Source: Pleomorphomonas oryzae DSM 16300
GTDB lineage: Bacteria > Pseudomonadota > Alphaproteobacteria > Rhizobiales > Pleomorphomonadaceae
Length of the DNA stretch: 64,000 nucleotides
NCBI RefSeq assembly: GCF_000422965.1
Contig: NZ_AUHB01000012.1
Location: 1 to 64,000 of the forward strand
Reading direction: 5' to 3'
In this document: positions 27,838 through 35,625 of the stretch, piece by piece
Layout of the letters: every line of letters begins with the position of its first letter
Position numbering within the stretch: position 1 is the first letter of the stretch
Notes under the pieces: model-generated
Told to the model about the DNA's origin: nothing
Databases searched by the model: none
What the model saw: only the letters and a program-made list of their open reading frames with translations
Translations under genes and position numbers: made by a program

Positions 27838-28619
27838 CAGGCCTTGTCCATGAAGGAGGCGGCCACAATGCCCTCGACGGCGAGGCGTTCTCGCAAAAGA
27901 CGCGCCGTTACCACGGCCGTCGGACTGTCGCCATGGACGCAGATGGAATCGACCGAGGTCGGCAGCACTTTGCCTGAAACCGAGACGATTTCGCCGGTTT
28001 GTACCATACGGCAGGCCCGCTCCACCGCCTCGGCCGGGTCGTGGACGAAGGCGCCGGGCCGGGCGCGCGGCATCAGGCTGCCGTCGTCCTGATAGCCGCG
28101 ATCGGCATAGACCTCCGAAAAGGTGGCCAAGCCGGCGTCACGGGCCAGCCGCTCCTGTTGTCCGTGGGCGATGGCAAGACAGGCGAGCGAGGCATCGACG
28201 CCCTTGATCGCCCGGACGCTGGCGGCGGCGATATCGGGATCAGCCACGGCGAGGTTGGCGAGCGCGCCGTGCAGCTTCACATAGGCGATCGGGTGGCCGG
28301 CTAGTGCCGACAGGGCCAGCGCCGCGCCGATCTGATAGGCGATCAGCCGCTCGATCTCGCCGGCCGAATAGGGCAGGGCACGGCGGCCGAAGCCCCAGAG
28401 ATCGGGAAAGCCAGGGTGGGCGCCGACGATCACGCCGCCGGCCTTGGCGAGCCGGAAGGTTTCCACCATGATTTCGGGATCGCCGGCGTGAAAGCCGCAG
28501 GCGACGTTGGCCGAGGTGACCACATCGAGCAGCGCGGCATCGTCGCCCATGCGATAGGCGCCGAAGCCCTCGCCGAGATCGGCATTGAGATCGACGGCGT
28601 GGGGGAGGGCAGCTGTCAT
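27837..28619 (-). CDS. pxpA: 5-oxoprolinase subunit PxpA (LamB/YcsF family)
   Basis: PxpA catalyses ring opening of phosphorylated 5-oxoproline in the PxpABC enzyme. The 260-residue protein has LNADLGEGFGAYRMGDD near residue 11, SANVACGFHAGDP near residue 36, VIVGAHPGFPD near residue 63, YVKLHGAL near residue 114 (usually VKPHGAL), SEVYADRGYQ near residue 168 and SICVHGD near residue 225. It leads a minus-strand unit with the two biotin-carrier-like genes and converges on pxpB-pxpC. The usual arrangement has the pxp genes in one orientation. Confidence 0.92.
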   Translation of the reverse strand: MTAALPHAVDLNADLGEGFGAYRMGDDAALLDVVTSANVACGFHAGDPEIMVETFRLAKAGGVIVGAHPGFPDLWGFGRRALPYSAGEIERLIAYQIGAALALSALAGHPIAYVKLHGALANLAVADPDIAAASVRAIKGVDASLACLAIAHGQQERLARDAGLATFSEVYADRGYQDDGSLMPRARPGAFVHDPAEAVERACRMVQTGEIVSVSGKVLPTSVDSICVHGDSPTAVVTARLLRERLAVEGIVAASFMDKA

Positions 28620-28771
28620 CGCGGCGGTCTCCGGTTCATTCCAACCAATATAGAGGCTCGTGTGGCGAACGGAAGGCGTGGCAGAGCGTTTTGAAATTCG
28701 AGGCCGGGAAGCCGGCTGGCTTTCGGATTGGACAGCGGATAGGGTGCGCCGCGCAACTTGCGGACCAGACC

Positions 28772-30235
28772 ATGACCACGATTTCCCCGGCCGATCAGCA
28801 TGTCCTTACCGAAGACGACAAGACCAAGATTGTCGTCACCGCGCTCCTCTGCATGTTCCTGGCGGCCCTCGACCAGACCATCGTCACGCCGGCCCTGCCG
28901 GTGATGGGCGCCTCGCTCGGCGGAGGCCAATGGGTATCGTGGATCGTGTCGGCCTATTTCCTGACGGCGACGGCGGTGACGCCGCTTTACGGCAAGCTCG
29001 CCGATCTCAAGGGGCGGCGCCCGGTGCTTTACTCCGGCGTCGGCATCTTCGTTGCGGGATCGCTGATCTCGGCGCTGGCGCCATCGATGGCGGTGCTGAT
29101 TGCCGGCCGTGCCTTGCAGGGCCTGGGTGGTGGCGGGCTGATGGCGCTTGTCCAGACCATCATCGGTGATGTGGCGCCGCCGCGCGAGCGCGGCAAATAC
29201 ATGGTCTATATCGCCGGGATCTGGGCGACGGCGAGTATCGCCGGGCCGGTGCTCGGCGGTGTCCTCGCCGAGTATGTCCACTGGTCGGCCATCTTCTGGC
29301 TAAACCTGCCGCTCGGCGCGATGGCCGTTGGCCTGTCTCTGAATCCACTGTCCAAGCTGCCGAATATTCGTCGCGACCACAAGCTCGATATCCTCGGCGC
29401 GCTGATGATCATGGCGGCGACGCTGCTGTTCCTGCTGGCGCTGACGCTGGGCGGCCACTCCTATCCCTGGAGCTCGCCGCTGATTCTCAGCATGCTGGTG
29501 ATATCGGCCGCCACCTTCATCCTGTTCGCCTGGTACCAATTCCAGCCGGCCGAGCCGCTGCTGCCGCCGCGCATCTTCGGCAACAAGGTGATTGCGCTCA
29601 CCTCCGCCACGGCCTTCCTGGCGACGGCCGGCATGTTCGGTCTGTCGGTCTACTACCCCGTCTATTTGCAACTGATCGAGGGTTTCGGCGCCTCGGCGGC
29701 CGGTCTCGCGCTGCTTGGGCCGATGATCGGCTCGGTGGCTGGGTCGAGCATCTCGGCGCGGATCTTGCGCAAAGGCCGACATTACAAGCGCCTGCCGATG
29801 ATCGGCAGCCTCATATCCCTGGTGTCGCTGGCGGTGGTCGGCCTGCTGGTCGGCAGTGTCTCCTTCTGGGTGATCGAGGTATTGGCCTTCCTCACCGCCT
29901 TCGGTCAGGGCACGCTATTCCCGGTCGGCACGGTGATGGTGCAGAACGCCGCCGATCCGCGCGATCTCGGCACGGCGACCGGCGCCTACACATTCGTGCG
30001 CTCGCTGGGCTCGGTGGTCGCCATCGCCGTGCTGGGTGCCATCGTCGGCAGCGCCGGCATCGGCGATCATATCAGCGTCGGCGCGCTGGATCCGGCGGCG
30101 AGAGACGGCGCCATTGCCGCCTTCCGCGCGCTGTTCTTCGCCGCCGCCGTGGCGCAGCTTCTGTCGCTGGCGCTGCTCGCCCGTATCGAAGAGCATCCCC
30201 TGCGCGGCCGCACGCCACCGCCGGTCGAAGAATAA
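28772..30235 (+). CDS. MFS transporter, DHA2 (EmrB/QacA) family
   Basis: This is a probable proton-driven drug or metabolite exporter. The 487-residue protein has about 14 hydrophobic segments, as expected for DHA2 members. Conserved parts are LDQTIVTPALPVMG near residue 31 (motif D), KLADLKGRRPVLYSGVGIFV (motif A) near residue 76 and AGPVLGGVLAEY (motif C) near residue 160. The frame is open upstream, but ATG 28772 follows the hydrophilic start MTTISPADQHVLTEDDK. No linked regulator is seen. The substrate is unknown. Confidence 0.9.
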   Translation: MTTISPADQHVLTEDDKTKIVVTALLCMFLAALDQTIVTPALPVMGASLGGGQWVSWIVSAYFLTATAVTPLYGKLADLKGRRPVLYSGVGIFVAGSLISALAPSMAVLIAGRALQGLGGGGLMALVQTIIGDVAPPRERGKYMVYIAGIWATASIAGPVLGGVLAEYVHWSAIFWLNLPLGAMAVGLSLNPLSKLPNIRRDHKLDILGALMIMAATLLFLLALTLGGHSYPWSSPLILSMLVISAATFILFAWYQFQPAEPLLPPRIFGNKVIALTSATAFLATAGMFGLSVYYPVYLQLIEGFGASAAGLALLGPMIGSVAGSSISARILRKGRHYKRLPMIGSLISLVSLAVVGLLVGSVSFWVIEVLAFLTAFGQGTLFPVGTVMVQNAADPRDLGTATGAYTFVRSLGSVVAIAVLGAIVGSAGIGDHISVGALDPAARDGAIAAFRALFFAAAVAQLLSLALLARIEEHPLRGRTPPPVEE

Positions 30236-30275
30236 GAGTTCTGGCCGGCTGTTGTCCGGCGAGGGAGGAGTTTGA

Positions 30276-30584
30276 ATGATCCTGCACTGCGTGTTCATGA
30301 AGATGCCGGCCGCCGCTTCGTCGGCCGACGTCCTGAAGCTCTATGGCGCCGTGGCGGCGCTGAAGTCGTTCATCCCCGGCATGGTGGACTTCAAGGCCGG
30401 CCCGAACGCCTCGCCGGAAGGCCTCGGCCATGGCTTTCAGCACGGCTTCGTCGTCACCTTCACCGACGCGGCGGCGCGCGACGCTTATCTCGTCCACCCC
30501 GAGCACGTGAAGGTCGGCGACAAGATCGTGGCGGCGGCGGATGGTGGGCTCGACGGCATCCTCGTTTACGACTTCGAAGTCTAA
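30276..30584 (+). CDS. Dabb (stress-responsive alpha/beta barrel) family protein
   Basis: The 102-residue protein fits the single-domain Dabb family, a small ferredoxin-like dimer. It begins with the typical MILHCVFMKM beta strand and has GMVDFKAGPNASPEGLGHGF near residue 35 and the HPEHVKVGD segment near residue 74, which matches the HPAH element of the family. Dabb proteins are stress-related or bind small polyketide-like ligands; the role here is unknown. A strong GGGAGGAG ribosome site precedes the ATG. It follows the MFS gene by 40 bases and may be cotranscribed. Confidence 0.85.
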   Translation: MILHCVFMKMPAAASSADVLKLYGAVAALKSFIPGMVDFKAGPNASPEGLGHGFQHGFVVTFTDAAARDAYLVHPEHVKVGDKIVAAADGGLDGILVYDFEV

Positions 30585-30733
30585 AGGCACGCTTTTGGGC
30601 GTCTTGGGCGGCTTCCATATCGATTCAACCGTCAAGGCATTGTCGGCGGGCGGCGTTGGCTGTAGACCTTAGGAATGTTGCGGACGATACTTTCGTCTGA
30701 GCGACCTTCCTTTCCGCCGACCAACGCAGGCCC

Positions 30734-31510
30734 ATGTCATTCATCGATCCGCACGACCTCGCCGCCCTTTTGCCCGCGCCCGACCGCCTCGCGCTGTTCC
30801 TTGATGTCGATGGCACATTGATCGGCCCCACCTATGCCGACCGCGAGCGCGGCATCGCCGCCGATCGCATCGCCCTGATCGACCGGCTTTATGGCCTGTT
30901 GGGTGGCGCGCTGGCCATCGTCAGCGGCCGTTCGGTTGAAACGGTCGATCCGATGTTCAAGCCGCTGAAGCTGCCGGTGGCGGCGCTGCAGGGTGCCGAT
31001 CGCCGCTTTGCCGATGGCCGCCGTTTCACGCCGGTACAGACGCCGGAGGAGCGGAAAGCGCTCAAGAAAATCGCCACGGTGGTGTCCGAGACCTATCCCA
31101 CCATGGACATCCAGTGGAAGATCGGCGCGCTGGCCATCGTCTACAACGAGGGCGATCCTCTCGCCGAAAAGGCGGCTGTGCTGGCGGAGCGCTACTCCGG
31201 CGGCCATGTGGCGGTCATCCCCGGTCGGGTGTCGATCGACGTGGTGCCGCAAGGCGCCAACAAGGGCTCGGGCATCGCCTTCCTGATGGAGCACCGGCCG
31301 TTTCTCAATCGCGTGCCGGTCCACGTGGGCGATGATTTGCCCGACGCGCCCGGTTTTGACACCGCGCAGGACCTCGGCGGCTACGGCATTGCCATTGGTG
31401 GCAAGGTGGGCGGCGTCGCCCATCGGCTGACCGACCACGAGGAAACCTGGACAATGCTGGCCGCCTACGAAGCACGCTGGATGACCGAAGAGCGCGCCGC
31501 CGCGCAGTGA
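30734..31510 (+). CDS. otsB: Trehalose-6-phosphate phosphatase (HAD superfamily)
   Basis: OtsB removes phosphate from trehalose 6-phosphate. The 258-residue protein has the HAD motifs FLDVDGTLIG near residue 22 (nucleophile Asp), IVSGRS near residue 61, and GDDLPDAPGFDTA near residue 203 (metal-binding Asp pair). The OtsB-like cap has VIPGRVSIDVVPQGANKGSG near residue 159, including the catalytic Lys in NKG. No otsA (trehalose-6-phosphate synthase) lies nearby, so the partner must be elsewhere, or the substrate could differ. Confidence 0.88.
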   Translation: MSFIDPHDLAALLPAPDRLALFLDVDGTLIGPTYADRERGIAADRIALIDRLYGLLGGALAIVSGRSVETVDPMFKPLKLPVAALQGADRRFADGRRFTPVQTPEERKALKKIATVVSETYPTMDIQWKIGALAIVYNEGDPLAEKAAVLAERYSGGHVAVIPGRVSIDVVPQGANKGSGIAFLMEHRPFLNRVPVHVGDDLPDAPGFDTAQDLGGYGIAIGGKVGGVAHRLTDHEETWTMLAAYEARWMTEERAAAQ

Positions 31511-31522
31511 GTGGCGTTGTTT

Positions 31523-31633
31523 GCGCGTCCGCTTATCCGAAAAGTCTGCAACTTTTTGGGCGGAAGCGGTGGGTTAGTTTTCTGCGCGTCCGCTTATCCG
31601 AAAAGTCTGCAACTTTTCGGATAAGCGGACGCG
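31523..31633. repeat. Palindromic repeat pair, bidirectional terminator-like
   Basis: A perfect 22-bp stem (31585-31606 with 31612-31633) with a CTGCA loop ends directly at the stop codon of the minus-strand phosphatase gene. Its left arm and loop recur 60 bases earlier at 31523-31556, followed by a degraded right arm. It therefore looks like one intact and one decayed copy of the same element, between two convergent genes. Confidence 0.82.
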
Positions 31634-32473
31634 TCAATCGATCTCGATCCTGAGATAGGTGGTGTCGTCGAAATAGTCGCGGCCCGGCACGAAGGGGCGC
31701 GACCCCATCACCAGATCCACCATCAGCGGATCGTTTTCCCTGACGCGGGCGATCTCGGCCAGCCCCTCGGCAAGGCTTGGTGACGGCGACAGGAAGCCGT
31801 CGGAGGCGAGCACGACCTCGCGGGCGTCCGTTGCTCCGAACACCTCGATAAAGCGGTCGGGCACGAAGGTACCAGCCAACGCGCCATAAGCGAGGGGATC
31901 GTCGCTGTCGAGGTTGAGGAAGGCGTGCTGGGCGAGAACCAGTGGCCGAAAGGGCTGTTCCAGCGTCGGCACCCGGCGCTCGGCCTCAAGGCTGGTCATG
32001 CCGAGCCTGAGGCGCGCCCGAATGACCGCGCAGCGGAACTCGTAGCCGATGCGGTCGATCTCCTTGCCGCCGGAATACTCCTGCCGGTCGATGCGGACGT
32101 GGCAATCGCCAACCCGCCACACCTCGCCGCGTGCCCGCGACCAGACGGCGGCCACCGCCGAGGGGCGCATGATCGTTTCATCCGGCCAATGGCCGATCGC
32201 CTGGGCGATGTTCGCCGTGGCGCGGTCGACGAAGTCGCGAACGGTGGCATCCGACGGGAGATCCTTGATGGTTTGCTCCACCGCCTCGGCGGCGACGATG
32301 CCGCCCGCCCGGCCGCCGATCGGACCGGAGGACGTGGCGCCATCGATGACGGCGGCGAAGTCGTCGGTGACGATCAGCCGGTCTTCCTTCTTCGCCTCCG
32401 ACTCCTTGCCGGTGGCGCACAGGCTTTCGACCACCCGGAAGGGGCGTTTAGCGGCAATCATCGGGTTCTCCAT
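31634..32473 (-). CDS. PP2C-like protein phosphatase
   Basis: The 279-residue protein has the spaced acidic motifs of PPM/PP2C serine/threonine phosphatases: VTDDFAAVIDGATSSG near residue 36, WRVGDCHVRID near residue 118, LASDGFLSPSPS near residue 219 and DDTTYLRIE at the end. These Asp residues bind the metal pair. It lacks recognisable extra domains and has no signal peptide. It is transcribed away from the CbbR-like gene's start, in the same direction, with a 30-base gap. Substrates are unknown; no serine kinase is adjacent. Confidence 0.75.
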   Translation of the reverse strand: MENPMIAAKRPFRVVESLCATGKESEAKKEDRLIVTDDFAAVIDGATSSGPIGGRAGGIVAAEAVEQTIKDLPSDATVRDFVDRATANIAQAIGHWPDETIMRPSAVAAVWSRARGEVWRVGDCHVRIDRQEYSGGKEIDRIGYEFRCAVIRARLRLGMTSLEAERRVPTLEQPFRPLVLAQHAFLNLDSDDPLAYGALAGTFVPDRFIEVFGATDAREVVLASDGFLSPSPSLAEGLAEIARVRENDPLMVDLVMGSRPFVPGRDYFDDTTYLRIEID

Positions 32474-32503
32474 GCTTCGGCTTTCCGCGAAACCGATGTC
32501 CGC

Positions 32504-33430
32504 TCAGTCGGCGTGACCGGTGATCTTCGGCAGGTATTCGCCGCCGTGCTCGACCCAGAAGCGATACATCGCCTCGGCCGACGGCAGCAGACGCTTGTCG
32601 GTACGACGGACGACGTTCCAGGTTTTCATCAGCGGCAGGCCGACCACATCCATGATAACGAGGCGACCGGCTTCGACCTCGGCGGCGATGGTGTGCGAGG
32701 AGATGAAGGAGATGCCCAGGCCGGCCATGACGGCCTGTTTGATGGTCTCGTTGGAGCCCATCTCGAACTCGCGGATGTCACGGCCGCCGTCATGTTGGGT
32801 CATCAGTTGACCAAAGGAGTTGCGGGTGCCGGAGTTGACCTCGCGGACCAGGAAGGTCTCGCCCATCAACGCTTCGATCGGAATGTTGCGCTCATGAGCC
32901 AACGGATGGTCGGGCGCGCAGATCATCACCTGCGGGTGCTTGCCGATGGTCTTGGCCTCGACGTCGAATTCCACCGGCGGTCGGCCCATGACGGCAAGGT
33001 CGACCTCGTAGTTGCGAAGCCGCTGGATGGTCTCGTCGCGGTTGCCGACGATGAAGTCGATATCCACCTTGGGCCGTTCCTTGCGGAAGGCGGCGAGCAC
33101 CGTCGGCGCAAAATAGCGGGCGGTGGAGACAACGCCGACGGCGACGCGGCCGGCTCCGGCCTCGCGCATCTCGGCCAGCGCGCCCGAGCATTCGGCGAGC
33201 AGCGCCTCGATACGGTCGAGCGTGGTGGCGATCTCCCGACCGGCCGATGTGGCAATGAACCGGTCGCCGACGCGCTCCAGGAGCGGCAGGCCGACGAGGT
33301 CTTCCAGGGCTTTCACCTGGGCAGTGATGGCCGGCGGCGTGACGTTCATGGCGGAGGAGGCGGCGGTGACGGTGCCGGTCTTGATGACCGCCGACAGGAA
33401 TCGCAGCTGCTTCAAAGTTGTGTGGCGCAT
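32504..33430 (-). CDS. LysR family regulator, CbbR-like
   Basis: The 308-residue protein has an N-terminal LysR HTH (TTLKQLRFLSAVIKTGTVTA and AITAQVKALEDLVG) and a periplasmic-binding-type effector domain. The pattern DFIVGNRDETIQRLRNYEVDLAVMGRPP and the LVREVNSGTRN segment are those of CbbR, the activator of Calvin-cycle genes. ATG 33430 is chosen over an upstream in-frame start at 33451. No RuBisCO gene is visible. An rpe-gph-cbbY operon lies 0.9 kb beyond its start on the opposite strand, which may be its target. Confidence 0.85.
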   Translation of the reverse strand: MRHTTLKQLRFLSAVIKTGTVTAASSAMNVTPPAITAQVKALEDLVGLPLLERVGDRFIATSAGREIATTLDRIEALLAECSGALAEMREAGAGRVAVGVVSTARYFAPTVLAAFRKERPKVDIDFIVGNRDETIQRLRNYEVDLAVMGRPPVEFDVEAKTIGKHPQVMICAPDHPLAHERNIPIEALMGETFLVREVNSGTRNSFGQLMTQHDGGRDIREFEMGSNETIKQAVMAGLGISFISSHTIAAEVEAGRLVIMDVVGLPLMKTWNVVRRTDKRLLPSAEAMYRFWVEHGGEYLPKITGHAD

Positions 33431-33890
33431 GCTCGGTTCCCGTCTCTCCATAGGTCGATGCCGGTGTGACCGGCGATGCTGCCCGCTCCGGAATCACAAT
33501 GGTCTTCCGAAGCTTACCGCAAGCTCACGTCCGACACCATTTGCAGGGCGTCGTTTCGACCATTGTCGCGGGGGAAAAGGTGGCGGGCCATTCCCGTCCC
33601 CCGGCGGCGCCCTCTCGGTGCTCGCCAAAAGCGACGGGATCGTGACCTCGGCGCAACAATCGACAGATGACCGACCGGGGCGGCCGCTGCCTGCCGTTGA
33701 CGCCCGGCGGGGCAGCCGGCAGGATCGGGCCATCGCAGCAGGAGCGTGGATGTCACGTCAGTCTGAATCCCGGTGAGGGCCCGCCCGGCATGGTGCCGGT
33801 TTCGGGCCGATCCAAATGTCGCCCCGGAGGCCTTGAGGCTTCCGGAACGCTTTGGTGCGCCCAAGTGGCGCTTCTTCCGGACTTCAGACG
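33431..33890. promoter_or_regulatory. Divergent intergenic region with a structured yjhX leader
   Basis: These 460 bases lie between the CbbR-like gene and the YjhX-like gene. No credible gene is seen. The last 115 bases hold three successive hairpins (33778-33808, 33824-33845, 33857-33871), so the YjhX-like mRNA probably has a structured leader. Confidence 0.5.
33778..33871 (+). other. Three consecutive hairpins before the YjhX-like gene
   Basis: Hairpin 1 has an outer stem GGCCCG/CGGGCC and an inner stem CCGGCA/TGCCGG. Hairpin 2 (33824-33845) has a 9-bp stem with one G-T pair and a TTGA loop. Hairpin 3 (33857-33871) is GCGCC-CAAGT-GGCGC. The last ends 19 bases before the ATG. A riboregulatory or attenuator role is possible, but no known riboswitch consensus is recognised. 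Confidence 0.5.
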
Positions 33891-34148
33891 ATGGATATTT
33901 CACGTGCCGAGCAGCGCGTTCTGCACCTGCTCGCCCAGGGCGGACGCATTGAAATCGCCCGCGACGATCGCGGCGATATCGAAGAGCTCGCCTGCTACAG
34001 CCGCGACGGCTGGCTCTACACCGACTTCAACTTGATCCTGTTTCGAAAGTTGAAGCAGAAGCGGGCGATCGCCTCGCGGGACAGCAAGCCCTATCGCATC
34101 ACGCCGCGCGGGCTGGAGCTTGTGCGCTCGCAACCGGACAACAGATGA
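33891..34148 (+). CDS. YjhX family toxin-like protein (UPF0386)
   Basis: The 85-residue protein matches E. coli YjhX closely along its whole length: ISRAEQRVLHLLAQGGRI at residues 3-20, ECYSR-like LACYSRDGWLYTDF near residue 40, a KLKQKRAI segment near residue 56, PYRITPRGLELVRSQPDNR at the end. YjhX was described as a putative toxin paired with the YjhQ acetyltransferase antitoxin. No GNAT gene is next to it here, so it is either orphaned or has another role. The ATG gives the family start; the open frame runs 39 bases further upstream. Confidence 0.85.
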   Translation: MDISRAEQRVLHLLAQGGRIEIARDDRGDIEELACYSRDGWLYTDFNLILFRKLKQKRAIASRDSKPYRITPRGLELVRSQPDNR

Positions 34149-34151
34149 AGC

Positions 34152-34190
34152 AAGTGCCGGCGACAGCGTCACCCGCCGTCGCCGGCACTT
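34152..34190 (+). terminator. Hairpin after the YjhX-like gene
   Basis: A 13-bp perfect stem (34152-34164 with 34178-34190) with a 13-base loop starts 3 bases after the stop. A strong T-run is absent, so it may terminate transcription or stabilise the mRNA end. Confidence 0.7.
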
Positions 34191-34300
34191 GATCGATTAC
34201 GGCCGGATTTTCCTTTGGCTTTGGGGAAACGGGTTAGCGCTCGGCGGCGTCTTGCTTTAAGAACGTCTGGCTTTTGAACACCTTTGCCGGAACGCTGCTC

Positions 34301-34957
34301 ATGACCGTCAAGATTGCTCCTTCCGTATTGTCGTCGGATTTCTCGCGCCTCGGCGAAGAACTCGCCGCCGTAGAAAGAGCAGGCGGCGACTGGGTCCACA
34401 TCGACATCATGGATGGCCACTTCGTGCCCAACATCACCTTCGGCCCGTCGGTGGTGAAGGCGATGCGGCCGCATACCAAGCTGCCATTCGACGTGCACCT
34501 GATGATCGAACCGGCCGATCCATTCATTGCGGCCTTCGCCGAGGCCGGCGCCGACGTGATCAGCGTGCATAAGGAAGGCGGGCCGCATATCCATCGCTCG
34601 CTGCAAGTGATCCGCTCGCTCGGCAAGAAGGCCGGCGTGGTGCTCAACCCCGGCACCGATGTCGGCGGCCTCGAATACATGCTGAACGAGATCGACCTGG
34701 TACTGGTGATGACCGTCAACCCGGGCTTTGGCGGCCAGGCGTTCATTCCGGCCGTCGTCGAGAAGGTGAAGAAGGTGAAGGCGCTGATCGGCGACCGCCC
34801 GATTCACATCGAGATCGACGGCGGCGTTTCTACCGCCAACGCCGGCCTCCTCGCCCGCGCTGGCGCCGACGTGCTGGTGGCTGGCACCTCCGTGTTCAAG
34901 GGGGGTACCGAGGCCGACTATCGCCGCAACATCCAGGCCCTGAGAGACAGTCTATGA
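34301..34957 (+). CDS. rpe: Ribulose-phosphate 3-epimerase
   Basis: Rpe interconverts ribulose 5-phosphate and xylulose 5-phosphate in the pentose phosphate and Calvin cycles. The 218-residue TIM-barrel protein has IAPSVLSSDFSRLGEEL at the start, WVHIDIMDGHFVPNITFGP near residue 28, DVHLMIEP near residue 64, MTVNPGFGGQAF near residue 137 and EIDGGV near residue 172, including the metal His and Asp residues. A TTG at 34274 is possible but ATG 34301 fits better. The gph start overlaps its stop (ATGA). Confidence 0.95.
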   Translation: MTVKIAPSVLSSDFSRLGEELAAVERAGGDWVHIDIMDGHFVPNITFGPSVVKAMRPHTKLPFDVHLMIEPADPFIAAFAEAGADVISVHKEGGPHIHRSLQVIRSLGKKAGVVLNPGTDVGGLEYMLNEIDLVLVMTVNPGFGGQAFIPAVVEKVKKVKALIGDRPIHIEIDGGVSTANAGLLARAGADVLVAGTSVFKGGTEADYRRNIQALRDSL

Positions 34958-35625
34958 GCATTCGCGCCCTGATCTTCGACCTCGACGGCACGCTGGTCGA
35001 CAGCCTGCCCGATCTTGCCGAGGCGGTGAATGAACTGATGGTCGCGAACGGCCTCGCCCCGCATGCGCAAAGCGCCGTGGGGTCGATGGTCGGCAAGGGC
35101 GTGCCGGTGCTGGTGCAGAAGGCTTTTGCCGCCCATGGCATCACCATGGAGGGCGAGGCGCTCGCCACGCAGGTTAAGACCTATCTCGGTCTCTACGAGC
35201 CGCGCGCCACCCGCCTGACGCACCTCTTCCCGCACACCGCCGAGATGGTGAAGGCGCTCTCTAGGAGCTATCGCCTCGCCGTCTGCACCAACAAGCCGAC
35301 GGCGGTCTCCCGCAAGATCGTCGACAGCCTGGGTATCGGCACGGAGATCTCGGTGGTGGTGGGCGGCGACAGCGGCGTCACGCCGAAGCCGGCACCGGAT
35401 ATGCTATGGTTGGTAGCCGAGCGGCTTGGCCTTGCCAAGGATGAGGTGCTGATGGTCGGCGACAGCGAAAATGATGTCGCCGCGGCCAAGGCGGCCGGCG
35501 TCAAGGTGGCCGTGGTGCGCTACGGAATTTCCGACATTCCCGCCGATGAGCTCGACGCCGATTTCGTGATGGACGATTTCCGGGAAATTCCGGCAGTATT
35601 GGAGCAGTTATCCGAGAGAGTGTGA
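34954..35625 (+). CDS. gph: Phosphoglycolate phosphatase (HAD)
   Basis: Gph dephosphorylates 2-phosphoglycolate, a by-product of RuBisCO oxygenation or of DNA repair. The 223-residue protein has the HAD motifs FDLDGTLVDSLPDLAEAVNE near residue 7, VCTNKPTAVS near residue 110, KPAPDMLWLVAERLG near residue 147 and VGDSENDVAAAKAAG near residue 168. It overlaps rpe by four bases and is followed by a CbbY-like gene, an arrangement seen in Calvin-cycle operons and also in ordinary proteobacterial rpe-gph pairs. Confidence 0.92.
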   Translation: MSIRALIFDLDGTLVDSLPDLAEAVNELMVANGLAPHAQSAVGSMVGKGVPVLVQKAFAAHGITMEGEALATQVKTYLGLYEPRATRLTHLFPHTAEMVKALSRSYRLAVCTNKPTAVSRKIVDSLGIGTEISVVVGGDSGVTPKPAPDMLWLVAERLGLAKDEVLMVGDSENDVAAAKAAGVKVAVVRYGISDIPADELDADFVMDDFREIPAVLEQLSERV

